A stretch of DNA of 35,899 bases from Chlorobiales bacterium. Its GTDB lineage: Bacteria; Bacteroidota; Chlorobiia; Chlorobiales; JACMJS01. The position numbers and the translations under genes are program-made. The notes beneath the pieces were generated by a model, which saw only the letters and a list, made by a program, of their open reading frames with translations, had not been told where the DNA came from and did no database searches. The DNA is taken from assembly GCA_014380515.1 (NCBI GenBank), contig JACMJS010000119.1:1-35899 (forward strand), given 5' to 3'. This document shows positions 19,335 to 27,224 of the stretch, in pieces. The stretch's first letter is position 1; every line of letters begins with the position of its first letter.

Positions 19335-20279
19335 TCACTTCTCATCCGGCGATGCCGAACGCCGCTTTTGGTAATGCTTCGGCGTCAGGCCGGTGTGGTG
19401 CTTGAAGACTTTGATGAAGTAGTTGAGGCTGCCGAACCCCGCCGCGAAACAGACGTCGGCCAAAGATCGCAGCGGATTGGAAAGAAGTTGCTCGGCCAAT
19501 TTGATGCGTTCGGCGTGAATGAACTCAAGCGGTGTGAGGCCGAACTCCGTTTTGAAGCTGCGAAAGAAATGCGGCTTGCTCATACAACATTTCTTACTCA
19601 GGTCGCCAATCGAAATCGAATCATGCAGATGTGATTTGATGTAGTGCGCCGCGAAGGCCAAGCGGTGCGTGCTCGCGTGGTGTTTGCAATGCTCGATCAA
19701 CACCAGCCGCGCTTGCGTCTGCATCACACGGACGAGCAGTTCCCGCAATTTCAATTTTGCAAGCGGTTCTTTGGCGGGCTGACTGTCGGGCTGATCATCG
19801 GTAAAAACTTCGACGAGTTCGCCGAGCGTGCGCGCGATGCGGTTGTCGTTGCCGAGATAAAACTGTTCAGGCCGCAGTTGCCAGCGGTCGCCGGTTTCGG
19901 CTTTCGGAGCGCGAAGATTGAGTTCATCCAACACGCTGTAAATCTCTTCGCTGGAGATCGCCAGTGCCAAGCACCGCGTCGGGTTTTGAAGCGCGGCGTC
20001 GGGAAAATCAATCAACATTTTTTGTCCCGCAGGCAGCACGAGCGACTCGCCGGGCAAGAATGTAAACGGCGAAGCTTGCGGCAAGTGCATCACCTTTTTG
20101 CCCTGAATCATGGCTACAGCGAGCGGCTCGGAAAACTCCAGCGGCACGCGGTGGCACGGTTCGAAGGTCTCAAATAAATTCAGTTCGGATTTGGACAGCG
20201 TGAAGACGCTGCGGTTCTCAATCAAGCGGTCGATGGGGCGGGACAGGGCTTTCGGCCCGGAAAAATAAGTCAATGACAT
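19335..20279 (-). CDS. AraC-family transcriptional regulator
   Basis: C-terminal double HTH: HYIKSHLHDSISIGDLSKKCCMSKPHFFRSFKTEFGLTPLEFIHAERIKLAEQLLSN...DVCFAAGFGSLNYFIKVFKHHTGLTPKHY. Confidence 0.92.
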   Translation of the reverse strand: MSLTYFSGPKALSRPIDRLIENRSVFTLSKSELNLFETFEPCHRVPLEFSEPLAVAMIQGKKVMHLPQASPFTFLPGESLVLPAGQKMLIDFPDAALQNPTRCLALAISSEEIYSVLDELNLRAPKAETGDRWQLRPEQFYLGNDNRIARTLGELVEVFTDDQPDSQPAKEPLAKLKLRELLVRVMQTQARLVLIEHCKHHASTHRLAFAAHYIKSHLHDSISIGDLSKKCCMSKPHFFRSFKTEFGLTPLEFIHAERIKLAEQLLSNPLRSLADVCFAAGFGSLNYFIKVFKHHTGLTPKHYQKRRSASPDEK

Positions 20280-20567
20280 CGCGCTACTCCTTGTCTTAGC
20301 ATCGCCGTCCGCCGGGGTTCCCCCCGTCAAGCCCCTCTTGAAGCTTGTAGCGGCGGGATCGCGGATTGCATATTATTTCTCATCGTCAATGGGAGAAGAA
20401 AGTAGCAAAATGGGCGGGTAAAAAAAATGATACGATTGAGCGATACTTTGATACGACCGTGCTACGATTTCCTGCCGCGCCTGCCCAACTTCCTGCGGTT
20501 GCTTGCTAAGAAGCAAATTTTATGAAACACTATCAGAAACTATCACAACTCTAACCGGAGAATTATC

Positions 20568-22100
20568 ATGGCAGGACTTGTTTCAGAGGCGTCAAAGCCT
20601 AAGGTTCACGAACGCCCGAAGTTCAAAGAGAAGTATGATCATTTCATCGGCGGCAAATTTGTCGCGCCCGCCAAAGGCGAGTACTTCGAAAATACGTCGC
20701 CCGTCGACGGTAAGCCGATGGGCAAAGTCGCCCGCGGCACGAAGGAAGATATAGACCTCGCGCTCGATGCCGCACATGCCGCGTTTCCGAAATGGTCGCG
20801 CACCTCGGCGACGGAGCGCAGCAACATGCTCTTGAAAATCGCCGACATCACCGAAAAGAATTTGGAGGTTCTCGCCGCCGTTGAAACGATGGACAACGGC
20901 AAAGCCATTCGTGAAACCTTGCTCGCGGATTTGCCGCTCGTCATTGATCATTACCGCTACTACGCGGGCGTGATTCGCGCCGAAGAAAGCACGGTCTCGG
21001 AACTGGATGAATACACCGTCTCGCTCAATATCAAAGAGCCGATTGGTGTCGTCGGGCAAATCATTCCGTGGAACTTTCCGCTGCTCATGGCGGCATGGAA
21101 AATTGCGCCCGCGCTCGCTGCCGGATGCTGCACCGTCGTCAAGCCCGCCGAGCAAACGCCGACGAGCATTTTGATTTGGGCGGAGCTGATTAAAGACGTG
21201 CTTCCGGCGGGCGTGCTTAACATCGTCAATGGATTCGGCGTCGAGGCGGGCAAACCGCTGGCACAGTCGCCGCGCGTGGCCAAGATCGCATTCACGGGCG
21301 AGACCACGACGGGACGATTGATCTTGCAATACACGTCGGAAAATATTATTCCCGCAACGATGGAACTCGGCGGCAAATCACCCAACATTTTCTTTAAGAG
21401 CGTGATGGACGCCGACGATGATTTCTTCGACAAGTGCCTTGAAGGTGCGGTGCTCTTCGCGCTCAATCAAGGCGAGGTTTGTACATGCCCGTCGCGCATC
21501 TTGGTCGATGAAAGCATCGCCGATAAGTTCATCGCCCGCGTGATCGAGCGTGTGAAGAAAATCAAGATGGGCAATCCGCTCGATCCTGAAACGATGATGG
21601 GCGCGCAGGCATCCAACGATCAATACGAAAAAATTCTTTCGTACTTCGACATCGCTAAGCAAGAAGGTGCGGAGACTTTGATCGGTGGCGCGCCGATGAA
21701 ACTCAATAGCGGTTTGGAAGGCGGCTTCTACATTCAGCCGACGGTTCTGAAAGGCCACAACAAGATGCGCGTCTTTCAAGAAGAAATCTTCGGTCCCGTC
21801 GTTTCGGTTACGACGTTCAAAACGCCGGAGGAAGCCTTGGAGATCGCCAACGATACGCTCTACGGTCTGGGTGCGGGCGTTTGGACGCGCGACGCGCACG
21901 AAGCCTACATGATTCCGCGCGGCATTCAAGCCGGACGTGTTTGGGTGAATTGTTACCATGCGTATCCGGCGCACGCGCCGTTCGGCGGCTACAAAAAATC
22001 CGGCTTCGGACGCGAGACGCATTTGATGATGCTCAATCACTACCGGCTCAACAAGAACATGCTCATCTCTTACAACAAGCAGAAACTCGGTTTCTTCTAA
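20568..22100 (+). CDS. NAD-dependent aldehyde dehydrogenase
   Basis: 510 aa; [67 protein letters not shown] catalytic Cys. Confidence 0.95.
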   Translation: MAGLVSEASKPKVHERPKFKEKYDHFIGGKFVAPAKGEYFENTSPVDGKPMGKVARGTKEDIDLALDAAHAAFPKWSRTSATERSNMLLKIADITEKNLEVLAAVETMDNGKAIRETLLADLPLVIDHYRYYAGVIRAEESTVSELDEYTVSLNIKEPIGVVGQIIPWNFPLLMAAWKIAPALAAGCCTVVKPAEQTPTSILIWAELIKDVLPAGVLNIVNGFGVEAGKPLAQSPRVAKIAFTGETTTGRLILQYTSENIIPATMELGGKSPNIFFKSVMDADDDFFDKCLEGAVLFALNQGEVCTCPSRILVDESIADKFIARVIERVKKIKMGNPLDPETMMGAQASNDQYEKILSYFDIAKQEGAETLIGGAPMKLNSGLEGGFYIQPTVLKGHNKMRVFQEEIFGPVVSVTTFKTPEEALEIANDTLYGLGAGVWTRDAHEAYMIPRGIQAGRVWVNCYHAYPAHAPFGGYKKSGFGRETHLMMLNHYRLNKNMLISYNKQKLGFF

Positions 22101-22119
22101 CCGAGGATGATCATTCGTC

Positions 22120-22176
22120 GTAGGGGCAACCCTTGTGGTTGCCCTGAAGACGGGCGACGACAAGCATCGCCCCTAC
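22120..22176. repeat. Copy of the 'gtaggggcga' inverted repeat between ALDH and DUF779
   Basis: gtaggggcaacccttgtggttgccctgaagacgggcgacgacaagcatcgcccctac. Confidence 0.7.
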
Positions 22177-22197
22177 ATCGTAACAAAAAAAATAAAA

Positions 22198-22566
22198 ATG
22201 AAAACAAAGCGCGTGCTCGTAACGCCGGAAGCGGAAGCGGTGATTGAACAGTTGAAAGCCGCGAACGGCGAGGTGATGTTTCATCAATCGGGCGGGTGCT
22301 GCGACGGCTCATCGCCGATGTGCTTTCCGAAGGGCGAGTTCCGTACGGGCGATAGCGATGTGAAGATGGGCGAGATCGCGGGTTGCGAATTTTATATGTC
22401 CGGCGATCAATTTGCGTATTGGAAACATACCCAGCTCATCATTGATGTAACCAAAGGCCGCGGCGCAAGTTTCTCGCTCGAGATTCCGCTCGGCCTGCGG
22501 TTTCTCACCAAGTCGCGGCTCTTCACCGAAGCCGAGTTGCTCGATTTAGAAATGGTTGTTGGCTGA
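22198..22566 (+). CDS. DUF779-family protein
   Basis: 122 aa; VTPEAEAVIEQLKAANGEVMFHQSGGCCDGSSPMCFPKGEF...EIAGCEFYMSGDQFAYWKHTQLIIDVTKGRGASFSLEIPLGLRFLTKSRLF; follows ALDH. Start set at the MKTKRV ATG; the upstream part of the ORF is repeat. Confidence 0.88.
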   Translation: MKTKRVLVTPEAEAVIEQLKAANGEVMFHQSGGCCDGSSPMCFPKGEFRTGDSDVKMGEIAGCEFYMSGDQFAYWKHTQLIIDVTKGRGASFSLEIPLGLRFLTKSRLFTEAELLDLEMVVG

Positions 22567-22685
22567 TAAACTTTTGGAAACCGTTGGGCGCAGGGTTTGC
22601 GAGCCGTAAATTTCTGAAGTTTTGATACAAGAGATTCCGTTCGTTTTATATCCGGCTTTTCTCCAAACCGCAAACAACCGCATCA

Positions 22686-22871
22686 ATGACGAAATATCTT
22701 TTTGGCCTGCTGTGCCTCGTTGCCCTCGCGTTCACCGTTTCTGCTTGCAAAGAAGATTCATCCGTAGAAGTGATTTATGAACCTGTCATACTTTACGGAG
22801 GAGTGAAACTGGATAGTATGCGAATAGATTCATCTTTATGGAATCCATACTGGATGAAGGCGGCAAAATAA
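22686..22871 (+). CDS. Small predicted lipoprotein of unknown function
   Basis: 61 aa; MTKYLFGLLCLVALAFTVSAC lipobox. Confidence 0.55.
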   Translation: MTKYLFGLLCLVALAFTVSACKEDSSVEVIYEPVILYGGVKLDSMRIDSSLWNPYWMKAAK

Positions 22872-22902
22872 TTTCCCTCGAGCCCGATTGTTTGGATACA
22901 TG

Positions 22903-22936
22903 ACGAAGCCTCATCTGACGGGTGGGGCTTCTTTAT
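22903..22936 (+). terminator. Hairpin terminator between convergent genes
   Basis: gaagcctcatctgacgggtggggcttctttatt. Confidence 0.55.
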
Positions 22937-23378
22937 TGTCCGAGCCTCGGCTCACGTCTGCAATAAAAGAGAGCAGCGTTGCGAGTAATGCAAGCGACAG
23001 CAGCACGGCGATCACAATCGAACACACGCCCAAGAATTCCGAGTTGAATCCCAACATATTTTGCTCTCCGACATGACCGGGCAGGTTGCTTCGATATGCC
23101 CAAGTATGAAATTTATCCCGCATCGGTTCGAAGAAAATGTGCGCGAGCGTGGCGAACAGGAATAGCACGGCTGTGCCCGCCACCCGATACCACGGTTTGG
23201 CTTGAGCAAGAAATATCAAAAGGAAAATTGGGTACGCCAGCAGACTGAAGGTGAACGGCGTTACCCGTGGCAGGAAAGGCCAGCCGCTGTGATCGATGCG
23301 TAACACGTGATCGATGTGGTGAATCACCGATATGATCACTGACAGCAGCAACAATTTTAAACTCAAGTTCGGCTTCAT
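22911..23378 (-). CDS. Integral membrane protein of unknown function
   Basis: 155 aa, four hydrophobic segments, HHIDHVLRIDH motif near the N-terminus. Confidence 0.65.
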   Translation of the reverse strand: MKPNLSLKLLLLSVIISVIHHIDHVLRIDHSGWPFLPRVTPFTFSLLAYPIFLLIFLAQAKPWYRVAGTAVLFLFATLAHIFFEPMRDKFHTWAYRSNLPGHVGEQNMLGFNSEFLGVCSIVIAVLLSLALLATLLSFIADVSRGSDNKEAPPVR

Positions 23379-23405
23379 CAGTTCACAAACTTTGACATTG
23401 AAGAG

Positions 23406-24017
23406 TCAGCCGAAAACTTGCGTGTAGAATCCGGCGAAGGCGTCGGGATCGAGCAGCAAGGTGAGCACCACGCCGCTGACGGCGCCGAAGAGATGCGCTT
23501 CGTGATTCACATTGTCGTATTGGCGGCGGGCGGAAAAGTAGGAATAAGCGACATAGAGCACGGCGAAGATCGGGGCGGGCACGCCGATGGGAATCAGGAA
23601 AAGTGAGATGCGGGTCTGCGGTTCGTAAATGATAAAACTAAAAATCACCGCCGCAATCGCGCCCGACGCGCCAAGGCTTCGATAGTTCGGATTGTCTTTG
23701 TGCTTCACAATCGTACTGATGTCGCTAAGCGCAAGACTGACGAGGTATGTGATCGCAAACTGCGCGGTGCCGACGATACGCTCCAGTGCAAACGCGAAGA
23801 AAAAAAAAGAGAGCATGTTGAAGAGCAAATGTCCGGCGTCGGCGTGAATGAATCCGCTGGTGATGAGCGTGTAATACCGCCGCTCGCGCAGCAGGCTGTA
23901 CGGATGCAGGATGAGCCGATCCATCAGCGCGGGCGCACTCAGTGCCGCGAAACTGAGAATCAACGTGATGACGAAAACAATCGATGCGGCTGGCGTGGTC
24001 TCAAGAAACGGTTGCAT
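23406..24017 (-). CDS. Rhomboid-family intramembrane serine protease
   Basis: GFIHADAGHLLFNMLSFFFFAFALE, LGASGAIAAV (GxSG), NHEAHLFGAVSGVV (catalytic His). Confidence 0.9.
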   Translation of the reverse strand: MQPFLETTPAASIVFVITLILSFAALSAPALMDRLILHPYSLLRERRYYTLITSGFIHADAGHLLFNMLSFFFFAFALERIVGTAQFAITYLVSLALSDISTIVKHKDNPNYRSLGASGAIAAVIFSFIIYEPQTRISLFLIPIGVPAPIFAVLYVAYSYFSARRQYDNVNHEAHLFGAVSGVVLTLLLDPDAFAGFYTQVFG

Positions 24018-24050
24018 GAATTTTATTTTTTCGTTCGTCGCATTTTTTTC

Positions 24051-24081
24051 GTCCCCCCTTGTCAAAGAGGGTTAGGGGGAG
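24051..24081. repeat. Dispersed inverted repeat related to the 'cccctttg(t/a)caaagggg' elements
   Basis: gtccccccttgtcaaagagggttaggggga. Confidence 0.5.
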
Positions 24082-24087
24082 TCGAAT

Positions 24088-25185
24088 TCATTTCAGTACT
24101 TCACCGAGTTGGCTGACGATGCGTTCCGCGGTGTGCCCGTCCCACAACTGCGGAATCTTTCCCGCCTTGCCCTTCCCGGAAAGCACGCCCAGTGCGGCTT
24201 CGCGGACTTCATCTTCGTCCGTGCCGACAAGTTCGTTCGTGCCGACTTCAACCGTTATAGGCCGTTCGGTGTTTTCGCGCATCGTCAAACACGGCACGCC
24301 GAGCACGGTCGTTTCTTCTTGCACGCCGCCGGAATCGGTGAGTACCAGCGAGGCTTCTTTCATCAACCGTAAAAATTCAATGTAGCCTTGCGGATCAACG
24401 AGATGCAGTCCTTTGATTTCTTTCACCCGTGCGGTCAGGCCGGATTGCTCAAACATTTTGCGGGTGCGCGGGTGAATCGGAAAAACGATTTCGGATTTTT
24501 CGGAGATGGCTTTGAAGAGCCGCAGGATTTTTTCGAGGCTTTCCGGTTCATCAACATTGCTGGGGCGATGCAGCGTTACAAGCGTGTAGGATTTCGGCTT
24601 CAACCCAAGTTCCATGAGCACGTTTGATTGCATCGCTTTCGGCAGATGCGTGACGAGGCTATCGATCATGATGTTGCCGACGAGAAACATTTTTTCATCG
24701 GGCACGCCTTCGTTAATGAGGTTGTGCATCCCGCTCGGCTCGCTGACAAACAATAAATCCGAAATCGAATCGGTTACAATGCGGTTGATTTCCTCCGGCA
24801 TCGTGCGGTCGCCGCTGCGAAGCCCCGCTTCAATGTGAGCGACGGGCACGAGCAATTTCGCCGCGGTGATTGAACAGGCGAGCGTTGAGTTCACATCACC
24901 GACGACGACGACCAAATCGGGAATTTGATCTTGCAACACTTTTTCGAACGCCACCATCACCTTCGCGGTTTGTTCGGCGTGCGATCCGCTACCGACGCCC
25001 AAATAAATATCCGGTTTGGGCAGGCCTAGTTCGGTAAAAAAAACCTGCGACATTTTTTCGTCGTAGTGCTGGCCGGTGTGCAGAATGACCGATTGAAAGT
25101 TGCCGCGCTTGACAAGTTCGTGATGAAACGGCGCGACTTTCATAAAGTTTGGCCGCGCGCCGACGACGGAAATAATTTTTTTCAA
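24088..25185 (-). CDS. wecB: UDP-N-acetylglucosamine 2-epimerase (non-hydrolysing)
   Basis: 365 aa; VVGARPNFMKVAPF, LHTGQHYDEKMS, VVGDVNSTLA, HIEAGLRSGDRTMPEEINR, DSGGVQEE. Confidence 0.95.
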   Translation of the reverse strand: MKKIISVVGARPNFMKVAPFHHELVKRGNFQSVILHTGQHYDEKMSQVFFTELGLPKPDIYLGVGSGSHAEQTAKVMVAFEKVLQDQIPDLVVVVGDVNSTLACSITAAKLLVPVAHIEAGLRSGDRTMPEEINRIVTDSISDLLFVSEPSGMHNLINEGVPDEKMFLVGNIMIDSLVTHLPKAMQSNVLMELGLKPKSYTLVTLHRPSNVDEPESLEKILRLFKAISEKSEIVFPIHPRTRKMFEQSGLTARVKEIKGLHLVDPQGYIEFLRLMKEASLVLTDSGGVQEETTVLGVPCLTMRENTERPITVEVGTNELVGTDEDEVREAALGVLSGKGKAGKIPQLWDGHTAERIVSQLGEVLK

Positions 25186-25262
25186 AGCGTTTATTGTTCG
25201 AGAGGATTAAGTGTAAATAAACAACGCATGTTCTCAGTTCTCACTGCACAAAGCTTGTTACG

Positions 25263-25469
25263 CTACAATTCACTTTCTGAAATGTCGGCAATTTTAAGCA
25301 AGTGCTTGAGTAATCCGGTTTTAAGGCTTTGATTGCCATGCACCGGTACGCTGATTCGCTCGGACTGTCCGGTCTTACCGTAAATCTGATGGCTGCCCTG
25401 AACCCGCAGAAGCGTCCAGACCCGCGACTCCAGAACTTTACCGAATTCCTTGCCGGAGATTGATTTCAT
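25263..25469 (-). CDS. hicA: HicA-family mRNA interferase toxin
   Basis: 68 aa; KEFGKVLESRVWTLLRVQGSHQIYGKTGQSERISVPVHGNQSLKTGLLKHLLKIADIS; dsRBD-like fold with GSH(Q)I catalytic His. Confidence 0.85.
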   Translation of the reverse strand: MKSISGKEFGKVLESRVWTLLRVQGSHQIYGKTGQSERISVPVHGNQSLKTGLLKHLLKIADISESEL

Positions 25470-25669
25470 ATCGCAATCTCAATCGTGCGCGCCGTAGCCG
25501 TATCTTTCGGGGTTTCTACATCAACGGCAAGACATCCTTCAATGGCTTCATACAAATTATTCAAAAGCTCTTCGAAGGTCTCGCCCTGTGTGGCGCAGCC
25601 TTTAATCGCAGGTACTTCCGCCCAATAGCCGCCTTCTTCGGCTTCGTGTACGATTACTTTTATTTTCAT
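25466..25669 (-). CDS. hicB: HicB-family antitoxin
   Basis: MKIKVIVHEAEEGGYWAEVPAIKGCATQGETFEELLNNLYEAIEGCL; start with strong RBS (caggagatac); 4-nt overlap with hicA. Confidence 0.88.
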   Translation of the reverse strand: MKIKVIVHEAEEGGYWAEVPAIKGCATQGETFEELLNNLYEAIEGCLAVDVETPKDTATARTIEIAI

Positions 25670-25763
25670 TGTATCTCCTGAATGTGAATAGCGGTGCGTT
25701 TTATCGGCGGCGAAATTACGATAATTTGAGGCGAGAAAGCCTACTGACTTTAGATCGTTGGAT

Positions 25764-25817
25764 GTCAGCCGGAGGCTGATTCCGCCAGAGGCGGACAGCG
25801 GAGTCCTTTGGCTCAAA
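25764..25817. repeat. Composite palindromic repeat (long form of the repeat at 16066-16090)
   Basis: tcagccggaggctga, tccgccagaggcgga and tcctttggctcaaat blocks in series, just upstream of tnpB. Confidence 0.6.
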
Positions 25818-25890
25818 TCGCCGATTTGTTTAACACCGTTGAAATAACAAAATGAATAGTTTTTTCGTCATCTTTTTCATGTATTGGGTT

Positions 25891-27018
25891 ATGGAAAAGA
25901 TTATTCACAAAGCCTACAAGTTCCGGCTTGCGCCAACCGCTGAACAGCAAGCATATTTGGCTGTTCAATTCGGACATTGCCGCTTTGTGTTCAATCATTT
26001 CCTCAACCTTCGCATACAGACATATGCCGAAACAGGTAAAGGGCTTTCCTACGCCGCACTCTGCAAGCAACTCACTTCGCTCAAACAACAGGGCGAAACG
26101 AAGTGGCTCTCCGAAGCCTACTCGCAAACTTTGCAGCAATCGCTCCGAGACCTTGACACTGCCTACAACAACTTTTTCAACAAGCGGGCTAAGTTTCCGT
26201 CGTTCAAAAAGAAATCGAATCGCCAAAGTTGTCGCATTCCGCAAGGCTTTGAGATAATTGACCGGAGCGTAAAACTTCCGAAGTTTGCCGAACCTTTTAA
26301 GTTTCGCAAGCACCGCGAGATTAAAGGCACGGTCAAGCATATTTCCATTTCCAAAGAACCGTCCGGTCAATACTTCATTGCGTTTAACGTTGAGGAACTC
26401 GTTGATGTTCCAGAACCGAAAACCAAAAAGGCTGTCGGTATCGATCTGGGTCTCAAGCATTTCGCCGTGCTTTCCGATGGCGCAAAGGTCTCCGCCCCGA
26501 ACTTCTACCGCGCGAGCGAACTTCGTTTGCAACGAGCGCAACGCCGACTTTCCAAGAAGATCAAAGGTTCGCGTAACCGAGACAAAGCACGCTTGCAGGT
26601 TTCTAAAATTCATCGGGACATTCGCAACGCCCGCACAAACTTTCTGCATCAACTCTCGCATCGCACCACTGACGAAAATCAAGTCATTGTGCTCGAGAGC
26701 CTTAACATTGCCGGAATGATTCGCAATCACCATTTGGCAAAATCTATCTCGGACTGCTCTTGGTCTGAATTCGTTCGTCAACTGAAATACAAATCCGAAT
26801 GGAAAGGCGGCACGGTCATTGAAGCCGGTCGTTTCTATCCGAGTTCCAAACGTTGCTCGAAGTGCGGCAATGCCAAGCAAGCATTGAAACTCTCGGAGCG
26901 GGTATGGATTTGCGAGCATTGTCATACTGAACACGACCGCGACATCAACGCGGCAAAGAATCTTTTAAAGTTTGCCTTGCGAGAGCAAGGTGATCCGAAA
27001 TGCAACGAGCCTCAGTGA
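25891..27018 (+). CDS. tnpB: TnpB, IS200/IS605-family RNA-guided endonuclease (OrfB)
   Basis: MEKIIHKAYKFRLAPTAEQQAYL; RuvC-I GIDLGLKHFAVL, RuvC-II VIVLESLNIAGM, zinc finger CSKCG...CEHCH, RuvC-III DRDINAAKNL. All catalytic acidic residues appear intact. Confidence 0.95.
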   Translation: MEKIIHKAYKFRLAPTAEQQAYLAVQFGHCRFVFNHFLNLRIQTYAETGKGLSYAALCKQLTSLKQQGETKWLSEAYSQTLQQSLRDLDTAYNNFFNKRAKFPSFKKKSNRQSCRIPQGFEIIDRSVKLPKFAEPFKFRKHREIKGTVKHISISKEPSGQYFIAFNVEELVDVPEPKTKKAVGIDLGLKHFAVLSDGAKVSAPNFYRASELRLQRAQRRLSKKIKGSRNRDKARLQVSKIHRDIRNARTNFLHQLSHRTTDENQVIVLESLNIAGMIRNHHLAKSISDCSWSEFVRQLKYKSEWKGGTVIEAGRFYPSSKRCSKCGNAKQALKLSERVWICEHCHTEHDRDINAAKNLLKFALREQGDPKCNEPQ

Positions 27019-27167
27019 GTTCGGCATATTTCGGCAAGCTCAATAGGGCGGGAATCGCCCGAATCTAAGCCTGTGGAGAAGGTCATTTCAAGCAAGCGAT
27101 TAGTATCGCAAGCGGAAACCCTTCGTTGAATCAGGAAGCCTACGCTTTTAAGCGTAGGTCAATTCAC
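26950..27167 (+). ncRNA. Candidate omega-RNA (reRNA) scaffold overlapping the tnpB 3' end
   Basis: Position relative to tnpB and the terminal hairpin follow the known tnpB-omegaRNA layout; boundaries are approximate. Confidence 0.5.
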
Positions 27168-27224
27168 TGTATTTTGTTCCGGTCGCAAAACCACCATTTG
27201 CATACAATCTACACGCATCGCCAC

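Larger units (their letters stand above)
25840..27167 (+). mobile_element. Solo-tnpB IS200/IS605-like element; right end inferred, left end not resolved
   Basis: tnpB followed by about 150 nt of structured sequence ending in ...gaagcctacgcttttaagcgtaggtcaattcac (hairpin 27139-27158), the usual right-end form for this family. No tnpA in the window. The left coordinate is arbitrary. Confidence 0.65.

Noticed and set aside
25735-25765. 'aaagcctactgactttagatcgttgg' as the left-end partner of the TnpB right-end hairpin
   Set aside because: Only the first few bases (aagccta) resemble the right end and no convincing hairpin forms; left end left undefined.
25813-26934. 373-aa minus-strand ORF antisense to tnpB
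   Set aside because: Covers tnpB on the opposite strand; composition is typical of antisense translation.
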